Below, piece by piece: positions 50,274 to 62,298 of a stretch of 64,000 nucleotides of DNA (positions are counted from its first letter, which is position 1; every line of letters starts with the position of its first letter). Source of the stretch: Aureimonas populi (GTDB lineage: Bacteria; Pseudomonadota; Alphaproteobacteria; Rhizobiales; Rhizobiaceae); NCBI RefSeq assembly GCF_017815515.1, contig NZ_CP072611.1:124001-188000 (forward strand), given 5' to 3'. The notes below the pieces were generated by a model. That model was not told where the DNA came from. It was given only the letters and a program-made list of their open reading frames with translations, and ran no database searches. The position numbers and the translations under genes are program-made.

Positions 50274-51287
50274 ATGATCCGGCAAAGTGCCAGCGCCGCC
50301 TTCCTCGCCGCCGCCGTCCTCTGGGCGATACCCGCCTCGTCCCAGACACTGCTCAACGTCTCCTACGATCCGACCCGCGAGCTTTATCGCGAGTTCAACG
50401 CGGCGTTCAGCGCGCACCGTCAGGCAGAGGGCCACGAACGGGTGACGGTCCGCCAGTCGCATGGCGGCTCGGGGGCACAGGCCCGCACCGTCATCGACGG
50501 GATCGACGCCGATGTCGTGACCCTGGCGCTGGAGGCGGACATCAACGCCATCGTCGAGGCCACGGGCAAGATTCCGGAGAACTGGCGCACGCTCCTGCCG
50601 CACAATTCCTCACCCTACACCTCCACCATCGTCTTCCTGGTGCGCACCGGAAATCCCAAGGGGATCGAGGACTGGGACGACCTGATCCGCGACGATGTGG
50701 AGGTCATCACGCCCAATCCGAAATCCTCCGGCGGCGCACGCTGGAACTACCTGGCCGCCTGGGCCTACGCCAACAAGGCCTTCGGCAACGACCAAGAGAA
50801 GACGCGCGAATTCGTGCGGGACATCTACCTGAACGTTCCGGTGCTGGACACGGCGGCGCGCGGCGCCACCACCACTTTCGTCCAGCGCGGTATAGGCGAC
50901 GTGTTGCTGGCCTGGGAGAACGAGGCCTTCCTCGCCATCGAGGAGCTGGGCCCCGACCAGTTCGAGATCATCGTCCCGTCCGTCTCGATCCTGGCCGAGC
51001 CGCCCGTTGCCGTCGTGCAGGCCAATGCCGAGGCCAAGGGCACGGCGGACTTGGCCAGGGCCTATCTGGAATATCTCTACTCGCCCGAGGGGCAGACCAT
51101 CGCGGCCCGCCACTATTACCGCCCGGCCAGCCCGGAACTCGTTACCGACCCGGCCGAGCTCGAGCGCTTCCCGGCCGTCGAGCTCGTGACCATCGACGAC
51201 GAGCAGTTCGGCGGCTGGGCGAGGGCCCAGCCCGAGCATTTCGGCGAAGGCGGCATCTTCGACCAGATCTACGTGCCCGCCAACTGA
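50274..51287 (+). CDS. Sulfate/thiosulfate-binding protein, copy 2
   Basis: 337-residue periplasmic protein, signal peptide ending IPASS or just after. The sulfate-binding entry [20 protein letters not shown] and [20 protein letters not shown] are closer to classical Sbp/CysP than copy 1. [20 protein letters not shown] is the second signature. AGGAG lies 8 bases before the start. First gene of the second sulfate operon. Confidence 0.93.
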   Translation: MIRQSASAAFLAAAVLWAIPASSQTLLNVSYDPTRELYREFNAAFSAHRQAEGHERVTVRQSHGGSGAQARTVIDGIDADVVTLALEADINAIVEATGKIPENWRTLLPHNSSPYTSTIVFLVRTGNPKGIEDWDDLIRDDVEVITPNPKSSGGARWNYLAAWAYANKAFGNDQEKTREFVRDIYLNVPVLDTAARGATTTFVQRGIGDVLLAWENEAFLAIEELGPDQFEIIVPSVSILAEPPVAVVQANAEAKGTADLARAYLEYLYSPEGQTIAARHYYRPASPELVTDPAELERFPAVELVTIDDEQFGGWARAQPEHFGEGGIFDQIYVPAN

Positions 51288-51304
51288 AGGCAGCAGAGCC
51301 TGCG

Positions 51305-51336
51305 CCGGCCCTGCCCGTCCGGGCAAGGGCCGGTTT
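51305..51336 (+). promoter_or_regulatory. Hairpin between sulfate-binding protein gene and cysT, copy 2
   Basis: CCGGCCCTGCCC pairs with GGGCAAGGGCCGG with one bulged base around a 4-base loop, then TTT. It resembles a weak intrinsic terminator that would let only part of the transcripts reach cysT. Confidence 0.6.
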
Positions 51337-51462
51337 CATGACGTTCGTCGTGTGACGCCGGGAGAGTTCCGGTCTACACTCCGGCGCGTCGACCGACAGG
51401 ACGCAGCCGTTCCAGATCGCGCCGGGCGCGGTCTTGCACGGGGCCCAGCACAAGGTTCCTCG

Positions 51463-52353
51463 ATGGCCGCCATCGCCGCCAAACCGCGCTTCTCCTTCCG
51501 CGCGCCGAGCGTCATTCCCGGCTTCGGGCTCGCTCTCGGCTTCACGCTCACCTATCTCGGCTTCGTCGTGCTCATCCCGCTCGCGGCGCTGCTTCTGCGC
51601 AGCGCGGGCCTGGGCTGGGGCGAGTTCTGGGCGCTGGCCAGCGACCGGCGCGTGCTCTCGGCGCTGCGCCTCTCCTTCGGTGCCTCCTTCGTCGCGGCGC
51701 TGATCAACGCCTTCTTCGGGCTGCTCATCGCCTGGGTGCTGGTGCGCTACCGCTTTCCCGGGCGCCGAGCCATCGACGCCGTCATCGACCTGCCCTTCGC
51801 CCTGCCCACGGCCGTGGCCGGCATCGCGCTGACGGCCCTCTACGCACCGAACGGCTGGATCGGGCAGGCCTTCGCGGGCTCGGGCTTCATCGGCCAGTTC
51901 TTCGGCCCCCAGGGCATCCGCATCGCCTACACGCCCATCGGCATCGTCATCGCGCTCATCTTCATCTCCCTGCCCTTCGTGGTGCGCACGGTGCAGCCGG
52001 TGCTGGAGGAGATCGATTCGGAGATGGAGCAGGCGGCCGCGACGCTGGGCGCGAACCGCTTCCAGACCATTTTCCAGGTGATCCTGCCGAGCGTGTTCCC
52101 GGCACTGCTCACGGGCTTCGCGCTGGCGCTGGCCCGCTCCATCGGGGAATACGGCTCGGTCATCTTCATCGCCGGCAACATCCCCTATGTCTCCGAGATC
52201 GCCCCGCTCCTGATCGTCATCCGGCTGGAGGAGTTCAACTATGCGGGCGCGACGGCCGTCGCCGCCCTCATGCTCCTCCTCTCCTTCGCCATGCTGCTCG
52301 TCATCAATCTCATCCAGGCCTGGAGCCGCAGGAGGTACGGCCATGGCGCCTGA
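51463..52353 (+). CDS. cysT: Sulfate importer permease CysT, copy 2
   Basis: 296-residue permease with the same landmarks as copy 1: [33 protein letters not shown], and the EAA loop [20 protein letters not shown] near residue 195. It has an extra loop ([18 protein letters not shown]) that copy 1 lacks in part. I start it at 51463, with AAGG upstream; the frame is open to 51352 but that part is not family-like. It ends 11 bases inside cysW. Confidence 0.92.
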   Translation: MAAIAAKPRFSFRAPSVIPGFGLALGFTLTYLGFVVLIPLAALLLRSAGLGWGEFWALASDRRVLSALRLSFGASFVAALINAFFGLLIAWVLVRYRFPGRRAIDAVIDLPFALPTAVAGIALTALYAPNGWIGQAFAGSGFIGQFFGPQGIRIAYTPIGIVIALIFISLPFVVRTVQPVLEEIDSEMEQAAATLGANRFQTIFQVILPSVFPALLTGFALALARSIGEYGSVIFIAGNIPYVSEIAPLLIVIRLEEFNYAGATAVAALMLLLSFAMLLVINLIQAWSRRRYGHGA

Positions 52354-53215
52354 GTCCGGTCTGCCCCGCGCCCCGCGCTCCGTCACGACGGAAAGCTCGA
52401 CCGTCAAATGGACGCTGATCGCCATCGCGGTCGCCTTCCTGGGCTTCTTCCTCTTCCTGCCGCTCGTCGCGGTCTTCATCGAAGCGCTGCGCAACGGAGC
52501 CTCGGCCTATCTGGCGGCGATCACCGAGCCGGACGCGCTGGCCGCGATCCGCCTGACGCTGACGGTGGCGGCCATCGCGGTGCCTCTCAACCTCGTCTTC
52601 GGCATCGCGGCGGCCTGGGCCATCGCCAAGTTCGAGTTCAAGGGCAAGGCGCTGCTCATCACGCTCATCGACCTGCCCTTCTCCGTCTCGCCGGTCATCG
52701 CCGGCTTCGTCTTCATCCTGCTGTTCGGGGCACAGGGCTATTTCCTGCCCGTCGTGCAATCGGCCGGGCTGCAGATCGTCTTCGCGCTGCCGGGCATCGT
52801 GCTCGCCACCATCTTCGTCACCCTGCCCTTCGTGGCGCGCGAGCTGATCCCGCTGATGCAGGAGCAGGGCACGGGCGACGAGGAGGCGGCCATCTCTCTG
52901 GGCGCAGGCGGCTTCAGGACCTTCTGGCTGGTGACGCTGCCCAACGTGAAATGGGCCCTGCTCTACGGCGTGCTCCTGTGCAACGCGCGGGCCATGGGCG
53001 AATTCGGCGCGGTCGCCGTCATCTCCGGCAAGATCCGGGGCGAGACCAACACCATGCCGCTGCATGTGGAGATTCTCTACAACGAATACGCCTTCTCGGC
53101 CGCCTTCGCCGTCTCCACGCTGCTGGCGATCCTGGCGCTCCTCACCCTCGGCATCAAGACCCTGCTCGAATGGCGCTTTGCCGGCGACATCGCCGCCACG
53201 CGCAACGGACATTGA
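52343..53215 (+). CDS. cysW: Sulfate importer permease CysW, copy 2
   Basis: 290-residue permease with the CysW blocks [40 protein letters not shown] and the EAA loop [20 protein letters not shown] near residue 180. AGGAGG precedes the start by 7 bases, inside the end of cysT. It is followed after 18 bases by cysA. Confidence 0.93.
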   Translation: MAPESGLPRAPRSVTTESSTVKWTLIAIAVAFLGFFLFLPLVAVFIEALRNGASAYLAAITEPDALAAIRLTLTVAAIAVPLNLVFGIAAAWAIAKFEFKGKALLITLIDLPFSVSPVIAGFVFILLFGAQGYFLPVVQSAGLQIVFALPGIVLATIFVTLPFVARELIPLMQEQGTGDEEAAISLGAGGFRTFWLVTLPNVKWALLYGVLLCNARAMGEFGAVAVISGKIRGETNTMPLHVEILYNEYAFSAAFAVSTLLAILALLTLGIKTLLEWRFAGDIAATRNGH

Positions 53216-53233
53216 GAACGAAAGAGCGTCCCC

Positions 53234-54268
53234 ATGGAAATCCGCGCCCGCAACGTCCGCAAGGAATTCGACCGCTACCCAGCGCTCCACGACGTTTCGC
53301 TCGACATCCGCTCGGGCGAGCTGATCGCGCTTCTGGGGCCCTCGGGCTCCGGCAAGACCACGCTCCTGCGCCTCATCGCCGGGCTCGAATTCCCCACCAG
53401 CGGCCAGATTCTCTTCGGCGACGAGGACGCCTCGACGAAGAGCGTGCAGGAGCGCAATGTCGGCTTCGTCTTCCAGCATTACGCCCTGTTCAAGCACATG
53501 AGCGTTTCCGACAATATCGGCTTCGGCCTGCGGGTGCGCAGGAAGGGGCGACCGTCCCGGGCGGAGATCGCGCGCCGGGCCGAGGAGCTTCTGGAGCTGG
53601 TGCAGCTCCCCGGCCTCGGCAAGCGCTACCCGCAACAGCTCTCGGGCGGCCAGCGCCAGCGCGTGGCGCTGGCGCGCGCGCTGGCCATCGAGCCGAGGGT
53701 GCTATTGCTGGACGAACCCTTCGGCGCGCTCGACGCCAAGGTGCGCAAGGACCTGCGCCGCTGGCTGCGCGAGCTGCACGAGCGCACCGGCCACACCACC
53801 GTCTTCGTCACACACGACCAGGAGGAGGCGGTGGAGCTGGCCGACCGCGTCGTGGTGATGAGCCAGGGCCGCATCGAGCAGGTAGGCTCGGCCGATGATA
53901 TCTACGACCGGCCCGAAAGCCCCTTCGTCTTCTCCTTCATCGGCCAGTCGAACCGCCTGCCCGTCACCGTGCGCGGCGGCGAGATCGCCTATGAGGGCAC
54001 GGTCCTCGGCCGAACCGAGGAGCCGGACGGGCGCTGGCAGATGTTCGTGCGCCCGCACGACCTTGAGGTGGTGCCGGCCGACGTACCGGGCATCTCCGGC
54101 ACCGTCTCGCTGGCGCGGCGCTCGGGCGGCTCGCGCTTTGCCGAATTCGCCGTTCCCGGCCGGGGAGAGCGGATCGAGCTGGAGCTGCCCGCCGAAGCGG
54201 GCGGCGAGCCCGGCACCGCCCTGAACGTGCGCCCCCGGCGCTGGCGCCTCTTCGCGGAAGGCGCCTGA
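53234..54268 (+). CDS. cysA: Sulfate/thiosulfate importer ATP-binding protein CysA, copy 2
   Basis: 344-residue ATPase with Walker [12 protein letters not shown], signature [15 protein letters not shown] and Walker [14 protein letters not shown]. The C-terminal domain reads [12 protein letters not shown] and [15 protein letters not shown]. Its helical region [20 protein letters not shown] is nearly the same as in copy 1, so the two operons share ancestry. It closes the second sulfate operon; no clear terminator of its own is visible. Confidence 0.93.
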   Translation: MEIRARNVRKEFDRYPALHDVSLDIRSGELIALLGPSGSGKTTLLRLIAGLEFPTSGQILFGDEDASTKSVQERNVGFVFQHYALFKHMSVSDNIGFGLRVRRKGRPSRAEIARRAEELLELVQLPGLGKRYPQQLSGGQRQRVALARALAIEPRVLLLDEPFGALDAKVRKDLRRWLRELHERTGHTTVFVTHDQEEAVELADRVVVMSQGRIEQVGSADDIYDRPESPFVFSFIGQSNRLPVTVRGGEIAYEGTVLGRTEEPDGRWQMFVRPHDLEVVPADVPGISGTVSLARRSGGSRFAEFAVPGRGERIELELPAEAGGEPGTALNVRPRRWRLFAEGA

Positions 54269-54490
54269 CGCCACGGGGGTATCCAGCCCCCACCGCCGTG
54301 CCCCCCCGATTCGCCTCTCCTCGACGATCGACCCTCTCCGCACAGGCGAGCGGAAGCGCCCGGTCCCTTCCGATTCGTGTGTCTGAACACGCCCGCGTTC
54401 GCCGGTCGCAATCCCCCGCCCGAAAGCGACGGGCCATCATGCCACGGCCGAATCACGCGGTGTCCAAAGGATCGGCGAAGGCGCGAAACG

Positions 54491-54518
54491 AAAAAGGCCT
54501 CCCCGAGAGGGAGGCCTT
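54491..54518 (-). terminator. Terminator after tRNA-Ala
   Basis: A 10-bp perfect stem (AAGGCCTCCC / GGGAGGCCTT, loop CGAGA) is followed on the minus strand by TTTTT. It lies 28 bases downstream of the tRNA. The 222 bases between cysA and this site hold nothing I can support. Confidence 0.88.
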
Positions 54519-54546
54519 CGAACCCTTGCGAACATGGGTTTCAAAC

Positions 54547-54622
<76 letters not shown>

Positions 54623-54800
54623 GACGCCGGCCTTGGCCGGCGGAACTCGATAGAGGGCTCTTTGCAGCGCCCCGGAGACCCGTGTGGGGCGGGTCCGATC
54701 TCGTTGGCGGCTTGGTAGTCCAAACCGCCGAAGAGATCAAGCGCCTCGAAGCCGCTGCCCGAAAGAAACGGGCGAGACCGGAACGAGGCCGGCGGCGAGC

Positions 54801-56774
<1,974 letters not shown>

Positions 56775-56775
<1 letters not shown>

Positions 56776-57203
56776 TGCTGGCCGCCGCCCTGGCGATCCT
56801 CTTCTTCTCCCCGCTCGCCTTCATCTACGGGCGCGTGGCGGCGGGGCGCATTCATGCACAAGCGCAGAGAACCGGCCGCGCGCGCCTGGCGGTGGGCCTC
56901 TCGCGGCTGGTGCTGCCCCTCCTCCTCGTGCTGTGCCTCGCCGTGCGGCTGGCGGACCCCTATGCGCTGGCCGTCTTCCTTGGGGGTGCGGGCGAGAATC
57001 CGGTGCTCGCCTTCATCCTCTCCACGGCGCATGTCATCGGCTCGCTCGCCGCCATCTTCTTCTTCCTGACAATCCCCTTCGTCCTCGGCCGCCTGTTTGC
57101 CGTCGCCGCCGCGCTCGGGGGATATTTTCAGAACGCGGGCGCAAACCCCTTGCGATTCGGCGTGGCCTCGGGCGAGGAAGCCCCGGCAGTCGAAAGGAAC
57201 ACC
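56775..57203 (+). CDS. Membrane-protein frame running in frame into cmk
   Basis: An open frame begins with ATG overlapping the last base of the aroA stop and has no stop before cmk. It encodes about 143 residues with three hydrophobic segments (about 2-18, 43-60, 80-105; for example LSRLVLPLLLVLCLAVRLA). Codon third positions are GC-rich as in real genes up to about 57115, then less so. Either a small membrane protein has lost its stop and is translated into cmk (358 residues in total, end 57851), or both starts are used. I do not recognise the membrane part. Confidence 0.55.
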
Positions 57204-57851
57204 ATGGCGCCCCTCACCATCGCGATCGACGGTCCGGCCGCGGCCGGCAAGGGCACGCTGGCCAAGCGCCTGGCGGCCCACTACGCTCTGCCTTACCTCG
57301 ACACGGGCCTGCTCTATCGCGCGGTAGGGCGGCGCGCCGCCGAACGCGGCATCGACCTGGACGACCCGCAGGCGACGGGCGAGGTGGCCCGCGCGCTGGA
57401 CGCGGGCGAGATCGACGAGGCGTCCCTGCGCGGGCGCGAGGCGGGCGAACTGGCCTCGCGCGTGGCCGCGCACCCGCCGGTGCGCGCGGCCCTGGTGGCG
57501 TTCCAGAAGGCCTTCGCGGCCGATCCGCGCGGCGCGGTGTTGGACGGGCGCGACATCGGCACGGTCATCTGCCCGCAGGCGCGGGTGAAGATCTTCGTCA
57601 CCGCCTCGCCGCAGGTGCGCGCGCGGCGGCGCACGGAGGAGCTTTCAGCCAAGGGGCGCGCGGTGGATTACGAGCGCATCCTCGCCGAGGTGCGGGAGCG
57701 TGACGCGCGCGATGCGGGCCGCCTGGAAGCGCCGCTGAAGCCGGCAAGCGACGCGGCCTTGCTGGATACGAGCGAAATGGATATAGAGACGGCGTTCCGT
57801 GCGGCCTGCGATCTCGTCGATCGCGCCCTCGATGCGGAGCGCCGAGCCTGA
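57204..57851 (+). CDS. cmk: Cytidylate kinase
   Basis: Phosphorylates CMP and dCMP. The 215-residue core starts at ATG 57204 with AAAGGA upstream. The P-loop is IDGPAAAGKGTLAKRLA near residue 7, and LPYLDTGLLYRAVGR, DGRDIGTVICPQA and KIFVTASPQVRARRR are the other Cmk landmarks. The order aroA-cmk-rpsA is the usual one. The reading frame continues upstream without a stop into the membrane frame from 56775, which makes a fused longer product possible. Confidence 0.93.
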   Translation: MAPLTIAIDGPAAAGKGTLAKRLAAHYALPYLDTGLLYRAVGRRAAERGIDLDDPQATGEVARALDAGEIDEASLRGREAGELASRVAAHPPVRAALVAFQKAFAADPRGAVLDGRDIGTVICPQARVKIFVTASPQVRARRRTEELSAKGRAVDYERILAEVRERDARDAGRLEAPLKPASDAALLDTSEMDIETAFRAACDLVDRALDAERRA

Positions 57852-57861
57852 CGCGCGCGTC

Positions 57862-57886
57862 TCCGAAAGGGCCCTGCCCTCTCGGA
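57862..57886 (+). promoter_or_regulatory. Hairpin in the cmk-rpsA gap
   Basis: TCCGAAAGGGC can pair with GCCCTCTCGGA with one mismatch around a 3-base loop. It is 10 bases after the cmk stop and has no T-run. It may be a weak terminator or part of the rpsA leader; the other 205 bases of the gap show nothing more. Confidence 0.35.
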
Positions 57887-58091
57887 AATCCATCCGCGGC
57901 GCTGCGCACGGCGAATGCCTGAAACAGTTTCTGCCGTCGGCGGGCCTTGCCGCGCCGGGACGGAGCGGGATGACCGCCCCGTCGTCCCATCGCTTTTCGA
58001 GGCGTTGGGACGGGACCGCCCTCGGCAGCCCGAAACGCCAACAAGACAAGACCGGCGCCGCCCTTCGCGGAAGGGCACCCAAGGAGAACGA

Positions 58092-59792
58092 ATGTCCAAC
58101 GCAGCAGTTACCCGCGACGATTTCGCCGCGCTTCTCGAGGCGTCCTTCCATGAGCACGATGTCGCCGAAGGCGCCGTGGTCAAGGGCACGGTCGTCGCGA
58201 TCGAGAAGGACATGGCCGTCATCGACGCCGGCCTGAAGGTCGAGGGCCGCGTCGCCCTCAAGGAATTCGGCGCCAAGGGCGCGGCCGGCGAGCTGAAGGT
58301 CGGCGATGTCGTCGACATCTATGTCGAGCGGATCGAGAACGCGCTCGGCGAAGCCGTCCTCTCGCGCGACAAGGCGCGCCGCGAGGAGAGCTGGGTCAAG
58401 CTCGAGGTCAAGTTCAACGCCGGCGAGAAGGTCGAGGGCCAGATCTTCAACCAGGTCAAGGGCGGCTTCACGGTCGACCTCGACGGCGCCGTGGCCTTCC
58501 TGCCGCGCAGCCAGGTCGACATTCGTCCGATCCGCGACGTCGGCCCGCTGATGAACACGCCGCAGCCCTTCCAGATCCTGAAGATGGACAAGCGCCGCGG
58601 CAACATCGTCGTCTCGCGCCGCACGGTTCTGGAAGAGAGCCGGGCCGAGCAGCGCTCCGAGATCGTCCAGAACCTCGAGGAGGGTCAGGTCGTCGACGGC
58701 ATCGTCAAGAACATCACCGACTACGGCGCCTTCGTGGACCTGGGCGGCATCGACGGCCTGCTGCACGTGACGGACATGGCCTGGCGCCGCGTCAACCATC
58801 CGACCGAGATTCTCCAGATCGGCCAGACGGTGAAGGTGCAGATCATCCGCATCAACCAGGAGACGCACCGCATCTCGCTGGGCATGAAGCAGCTCGAGGC
58901 CGATCCCTGGGAAGGCATCGGCGTCAAGTACCCGATGGGCGTCAAGGTCACGGGCCGCGTCACCAACATCACCGACTACGGCGCCTTCGTGGAGCTGGAG
59001 CCGGGCATCGAGGGCCTGATCCACGTCTCGGAGATGAGCTGGACCAAGAAGAACGTCCATCCGGGCAAGATCCTCTCGACCTCCCAGGAAGTCGAAGTGG
59101 TCGTGCTCGAGGTCGATCCGGTCAAGCGCCGCATCTCGCTGGGCCTCAAGCAGACGCTCCAGAACCCGTGGGAAGCCTTCCGCGACCAGTTCCCCGTGGG
59201 CTCGGTGGTCGAGGGCGAGGTCAAGAACAAGACCGAGTTCGGCCTGTTCATCGGCCTCGACGGCGATGTGGACGGCATGGTCCACCTCTCCGATCTCGAC
59301 TGGAACCGTCCGGGCGAGCAGGTGATCGAGGAGTTCAACAAGGGCGACCTCGTCAAGGCGCAGGTTCTCGACGTGGATGTCGAGAAGGAGCGCATCTCGC
59401 TTGGCATGAAGCAGGTGGGCGGCGACCCGTTCGTCAACGCGGCCGAGGCGGGCGAGCTTCGCCGGGGCGCGATCGTCACGTGCGAGGTGACGGGCGTCAC
59501 GGATGGCGGCCTGGAAGTGAAGATCGTCGATACCGACCTTACCTCCTTCATCCGCCGCGCGGACCTTGCCCGCGACCGCGACGATCAGCGCCCCGAGAAG
59601 TTCTCGGTCGGCCAGAAGGTCGACGCGCGCATCACGCAGTTCGACAAGAAGGCGCACCGCGTCGGCGTGTCGATCAAGGCGCTGCAGATCGCGGAAGAGA
59701 AGGAGGCCGTCGCCCAGTACGGCTCGACCGACAGCGGCGCTTCGCTCGGAGACATCCTGAGCGCGGCCCTGAAGAACCGCGAAGGCGAATAA
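58092..59792 (+). CDS. rpsA: 30S ribosomal protein S1
   Basis: 566-residue RNA-binding protein that brings mRNA to the ribosome. Six S1 repeats are visible; examples are GRVALKEFGAKG in the first, VKNITDYGAFVDLGGIDGLL in the third and NITDYGAFVELEPGIEGLIH in the fourth. AAGGAG lies 5 bases before ATG 58092, which fixes the start, although the frame is open to 57915. A strong terminator follows, so the aroA block ends here. Confidence 0.97.
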   Translation: MSNAAVTRDDFAALLEASFHEHDVAEGAVVKGTVVAIEKDMAVIDAGLKVEGRVALKEFGAKGAAGELKVGDVVDIYVERIENALGEAVLSRDKARREESWVKLEVKFNAGEKVEGQIFNQVKGGFTVDLDGAVAFLPRSQVDIRPIRDVGPLMNTPQPFQILKMDKRRGNIVVSRRTVLEESRAEQRSEIVQNLEEGQVVDGIVKNITDYGAFVDLGGIDGLLHVTDMAWRRVNHPTEILQIGQTVKVQIIRINQETHRISLGMKQLEADPWEGIGVKYPMGVKVTGRVTNITDYGAFVELEPGIEGLIHVSEMSWTKKNVHPGKILSTSQEVEVVVLEVDPVKRRISLGLKQTLQNPWEAFRDQFPVGSVVEGEVKNKTEFGLFIGLDGDVDGMVHLSDLDWNRPGEQVIEEFNKGDLVKAQVLDVDVEKERISLGMKQVGGDPFVNAAEAGELRRGAIVTCEVTGVTDGGLEVKIVDTDLTSFIRRADLARDRDDQRPEKFSVGQKVDARITQFDKKAHRVGVSIKALQIAEEKEAVAQYGSTDSGASLGDILSAALKNREGE

Positions 59793-59823
59793 GCCCTCGC
59801 GCTTCCAGGCAAGCAAAGCATAA

Positions 59824-59855
59824 AGCCCGCGGCCAAAATGGCCGCGGGCTTTTTC
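59824..59855 (+). terminator. Terminator after rpsA
   Basis: An 11-bp perfect stem (AGCCCGCGGCC / GGCCGCGGGCT, loop AAAAT) is followed by TTTTC, 31 bases after the rpsA stop. Confidence 0.93.
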
Positions 59856-59950
59856 ATGGCCACGCCATGCCGAAGCTCATCTTGCCCACCGCGAACGGAT
59901 CGGCTAGGAAGAAGCGGCCTTCCGGCAGGGCCCAGCCCCTCTCGGAAAAA

Positions 59951-59967
59951 CTGCATGCTTCATGCAG
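59951..59967. repeat. Perfect inverted repeat just before tRNA-Arg
   Basis: CTGCATG-CTT-CATGCAG ends 4 bases before the tRNA. It could be a processing signal or a recombination-site remnant; the sequence does not decide. Confidence 0.5.
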
Positions 59968-59971
59968 CCCG

Positions 59972-60048
<77 letters not shown>

Positions 60049-60108
60049 ATCTTTTCAATGGGCTAGCGAGATCAGGCTCTGCCTTTCCACACGTCCGGGA
60101 CATTCGCG

Positions 60109-60330
60109 GTGAAAGGCGATGTGTCCATGGCAGCGGGAAAACGCAAGACGGCCCCCGGCATCCATGACGGTTCCGACTACAGTCCCCATGAGGGACTGGC
60201 GGTAACGGGCCGGCCCACCACCGTCATCCTCGGCAGCCCCGTCATGGTCGAGGACGGCGCACTCCTCGGCCAAAAGGGCGCGGGGAAATACAAACCACGA
60301 GAGCTCCTCCTGTCCTTGCTGTGCCTATAG
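60109..60330 (+). pseudogene. C-terminal fragment of a hydantoinase/dihydropyrimidinase-type amidohydrolase
   Basis: The short frame encodes [20 protein letters not shown] and then VMVEDGALLGQKGAGKYKPR. This lines up with the last part of hydA in this same window (IDYNVFEGIEVTGLPAITLS, then RDGELRAGKGDGRFVERP). The first 400 or so residues of such an enzyme are missing, so this is a remnant, not a working gene. It lies 60 bases after tRNA-Arg and may mark an insertion or deletion boundary. GTG at 60109 or ATG at 60127 could start a short peptide. Confidence 0.7.
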
Positions 60331-60411
60331 CGTCTTTCGCCGCCTTTCCGCCCCCGCCGATCAAGGCCGCACGGCAGAACGGATCGGGCAAGGCAAGGGC
60401 GCCCGCTTTCA

Positions 60412-61236
60412 TCAGGCGGTCGCGCGGAAAGGCTTCCTCTCGGTGCTGGAAGCGCCTCTCGCTGCCTCCATGAAGCGGTGGCAAAGATCGAGATCCCACT
60501 TCACGATCTCGCCCTCCCCGGCGTCGCGGCGCATCAGCGCCGTACTGACGATGGCGCCGTCCGCGACCGTCAGCGCCTCCGCGACATTGTGCGCCGTCAC
60601 GCTTCCCCCGATCAGGATCGGGCGCGCGAGACCGCGATCCCGGACCGCGGCGATGCGGTGAAGTGAATCGGGAAATGAATCGCCCGTGATGATCAGCCCG
60701 TCCGCGCCGCTCTTGCAGGCCCACTCGGCCGCGAAGACCTGGCTCTCCGAGGACATCGGCACCGCCGTACGGTCATGGACATCGGCCAGGATGGCTATGT
60801 CGGTTCGCTCCAGCACGGCACGATACTGCACGGCTTCCGCGCCGAGGCCGTAGCGCGGCCCCTGGGCGGTCATCGCCCCGCCGACGAACACCTTAAGGCG
60901 CACGAAGTCGGCGCCTGCGGCATGAGCGATCGCGAGCGCGGCGAGGGGGTCGTGCGCATCCACGATGATCCCCATGCCGATCTGCGGGACTTCCCGGCGC
61001 AGGAGGCGACCGAGGGCGGCCGTCATGGCGAGTGTCTCGGGGCTCGCTCCGCCGGCCGTGCGTGTCGTATCCTGAAGCTTGAGCCAAGGGATTCCAGCCT
61101 TGGCGAAGATCGTCGCATTGGCCACGACATAGTCCTCGTACCAGGAAAGGCTGCGGTGCCTGTTCTGGGCGAAGTCCGGGAGATGGAGCGCCGCGATCAC
61201 CTGCGGCGTCTCTTGAAAGAGCTTCTGGCTGGGCAT
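60412..61236 (-). CDS. BtpA/SgcQ family TIM-barrel protein
   Basis: 274-residue protein of the BtpA/SgcQ family, whose reaction is unsettled; BtpA was linked to photosystem I in cyanobacteria and SgcQ lies in a sugar operon of E. coli. Landmarks are IAALHLPDFAQN near residue 14, GIIVDAHDPLAALAIAHAAG near 88, DVHDRTAVPM near 150, and GADGLIITGDSF and PILIGGSVTAHNVAEALTVA near 185-215, the phosphate-binding end of a TIM barrel. It is last of an operon with a PfkB kinase and a SIS protein, so a role in sugar-phosphate breakdown is likely. Confidence 0.8.
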   Translation of the reverse strand: MPSQKLFQETPQVIAALHLPDFAQNRHRSLSWYEDYVVANATIFAKAGIPWLKLQDTTRTAGGASPETLAMTAALGRLLRREVPQIGMGIIVDAHDPLAALAIAHAAGADFVRLKVFVGGAMTAQGPRYGLGAEAVQYRAVLERTDIAILADVHDRTAVPMSSESQVFAAEWACKSGADGLIITGDSFPDSLHRIAAVRDRGLARPILIGGSVTAHNVAEALTVADGAIVSTALMRRDAGEGEIVKWDLDLCHRFMEAARGASSTERKPFRATA

Positions 61237-61253
61237 CGTATTTTTCCGGGTTG

Positions 61254-62288
61254 TCAACGAAGAGACTTCAGGATTGCGGCGTGTGCATCGGCGAGTGAGG
61301 CTCGCGTGGCCTCGCGGTCGACGGGGAGCGTGCCCTGCGCGCCGAAGCAGGCGACGATCCGGCTGGCCGAGATCACGCCAAACCGGGCCGCTTCCACGGC
61401 GTCGCCCGTCTCCACGAGGCCGGCGAGAAAGCCGCCGCAGAAGGAATCGCCCGCCCCGGTCGGGTCGAGCGCCTCGGTTGGGATCGCCGGCACCTGCACG
61501 GCACGGCCACCGCACCGGTCCCACACGAGGACGCCCTGGGGTCCGAGCTTGACCGCTGCCGTTCCACGGCAGAGGGGCGCGAGGAGAGCGAGCGCATCTG
61601 CAAGGCCGGCGCCGGGATAGAGGGCTTCGAGTTCCACCCTGCTCGGCAGAAACGCGTCCACATGCGCAAGCAGCGGGGCCAGCGCCTCAGGCGCAAGATC
61701 CGCGAACTGCCATCCGGCGTCCATCGTGATCGTCATGCCGGCGGGGGCAAAGAGCGCCACCATGTCGCGAAGGACGTCGATGCGGCTGGGGGCCAGATGC
61801 ACGCCCTTCGCCGAGAGATAGTCGGCCGGCACCTGCGAGGAGATCAGCGGATGACGGTGCCGGAACTCCGAATAGGAAATCTCGTCCGGTGCCGCGCGCC
61901 GGGCGAGGATGTCCAGCCATTGCGCGACCTCGCCGGGGGTCATCCTCCCACCGGAGAAACCGGCTTGCGCCAGCGCCTCGGGAACACTGCGATAGCGATC
62001 GTTGCGGTGCCCTTCATCATCATAGACGAACCAGTTGCCGGCGCTCAGCCTCTCCGGGGAGCGATGCACGCCGCGCATGTCGATGCCCGCGGCCTCCAGC
62101 CGCTCGAGGACCTCGGCCGGATAGGTGGCGACCGCGCGGCTCACGAGACCGACGCGCTCGCACCACATCAGAGCCCCGACCGCCGAGTAGGCGCCGTTGC
62201 CTCCCGGCTGCGACAGGGCGTACGCGCCGCTCGCCGAGATCACATGATCGATCGTCAGCCCGCCTACGGTGACGAGGTCGGGAGCCAT
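61254..62288 (-). CDS. PfkB/ribokinase family sugar kinase
   Basis: 344-residue kinase. Near the N terminus is PGGNGAYSAVGALMW, the substrate-lid region, and near residue 273 is DPTGAGDSFCGGF with the catalytic Asp and anion hole. ATP-contact KLGPQGVLVWD is before it. Substrate unknown; the SIS neighbour suggests an amino sugar or glycated amine, as in the frl fructoselysine system where a PfkB kinase works with a SIS deglycase. It begins 10 bases after the SIS gene and precedes btpA by 17 bases. Confidence 0.87.
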   Translation of the reverse strand: MAPDLVTVGGLTIDHVISASGAYALSQPGGNGAYSAVGALMWCERVGLVSRAVATYPAEVLERLEAAGIDMRGVHRSPERLSAGNWFVYDDEGHRNDRYRSVPEALAQAGFSGGRMTPGEVAQWLDILARRAAPDEISYSEFRHRHPLISSQVPADYLSAKGVHLAPSRIDVLRDMVALFAPAGMTITMDAGWQFADLAPEALAPLLAHVDAFLPSRVELEALYPGAGLADALALLAPLCRGTAAVKLGPQGVLVWDRCGGRAVQVPAIPTEALDPTGAGDSFCGGFLAGLVETGDAVEAARFGVISASRIVACFGAQGTLPVDREATRASLADAHAAILKSLR

Positions 62289-62298
62289 GGCCCGGCCC

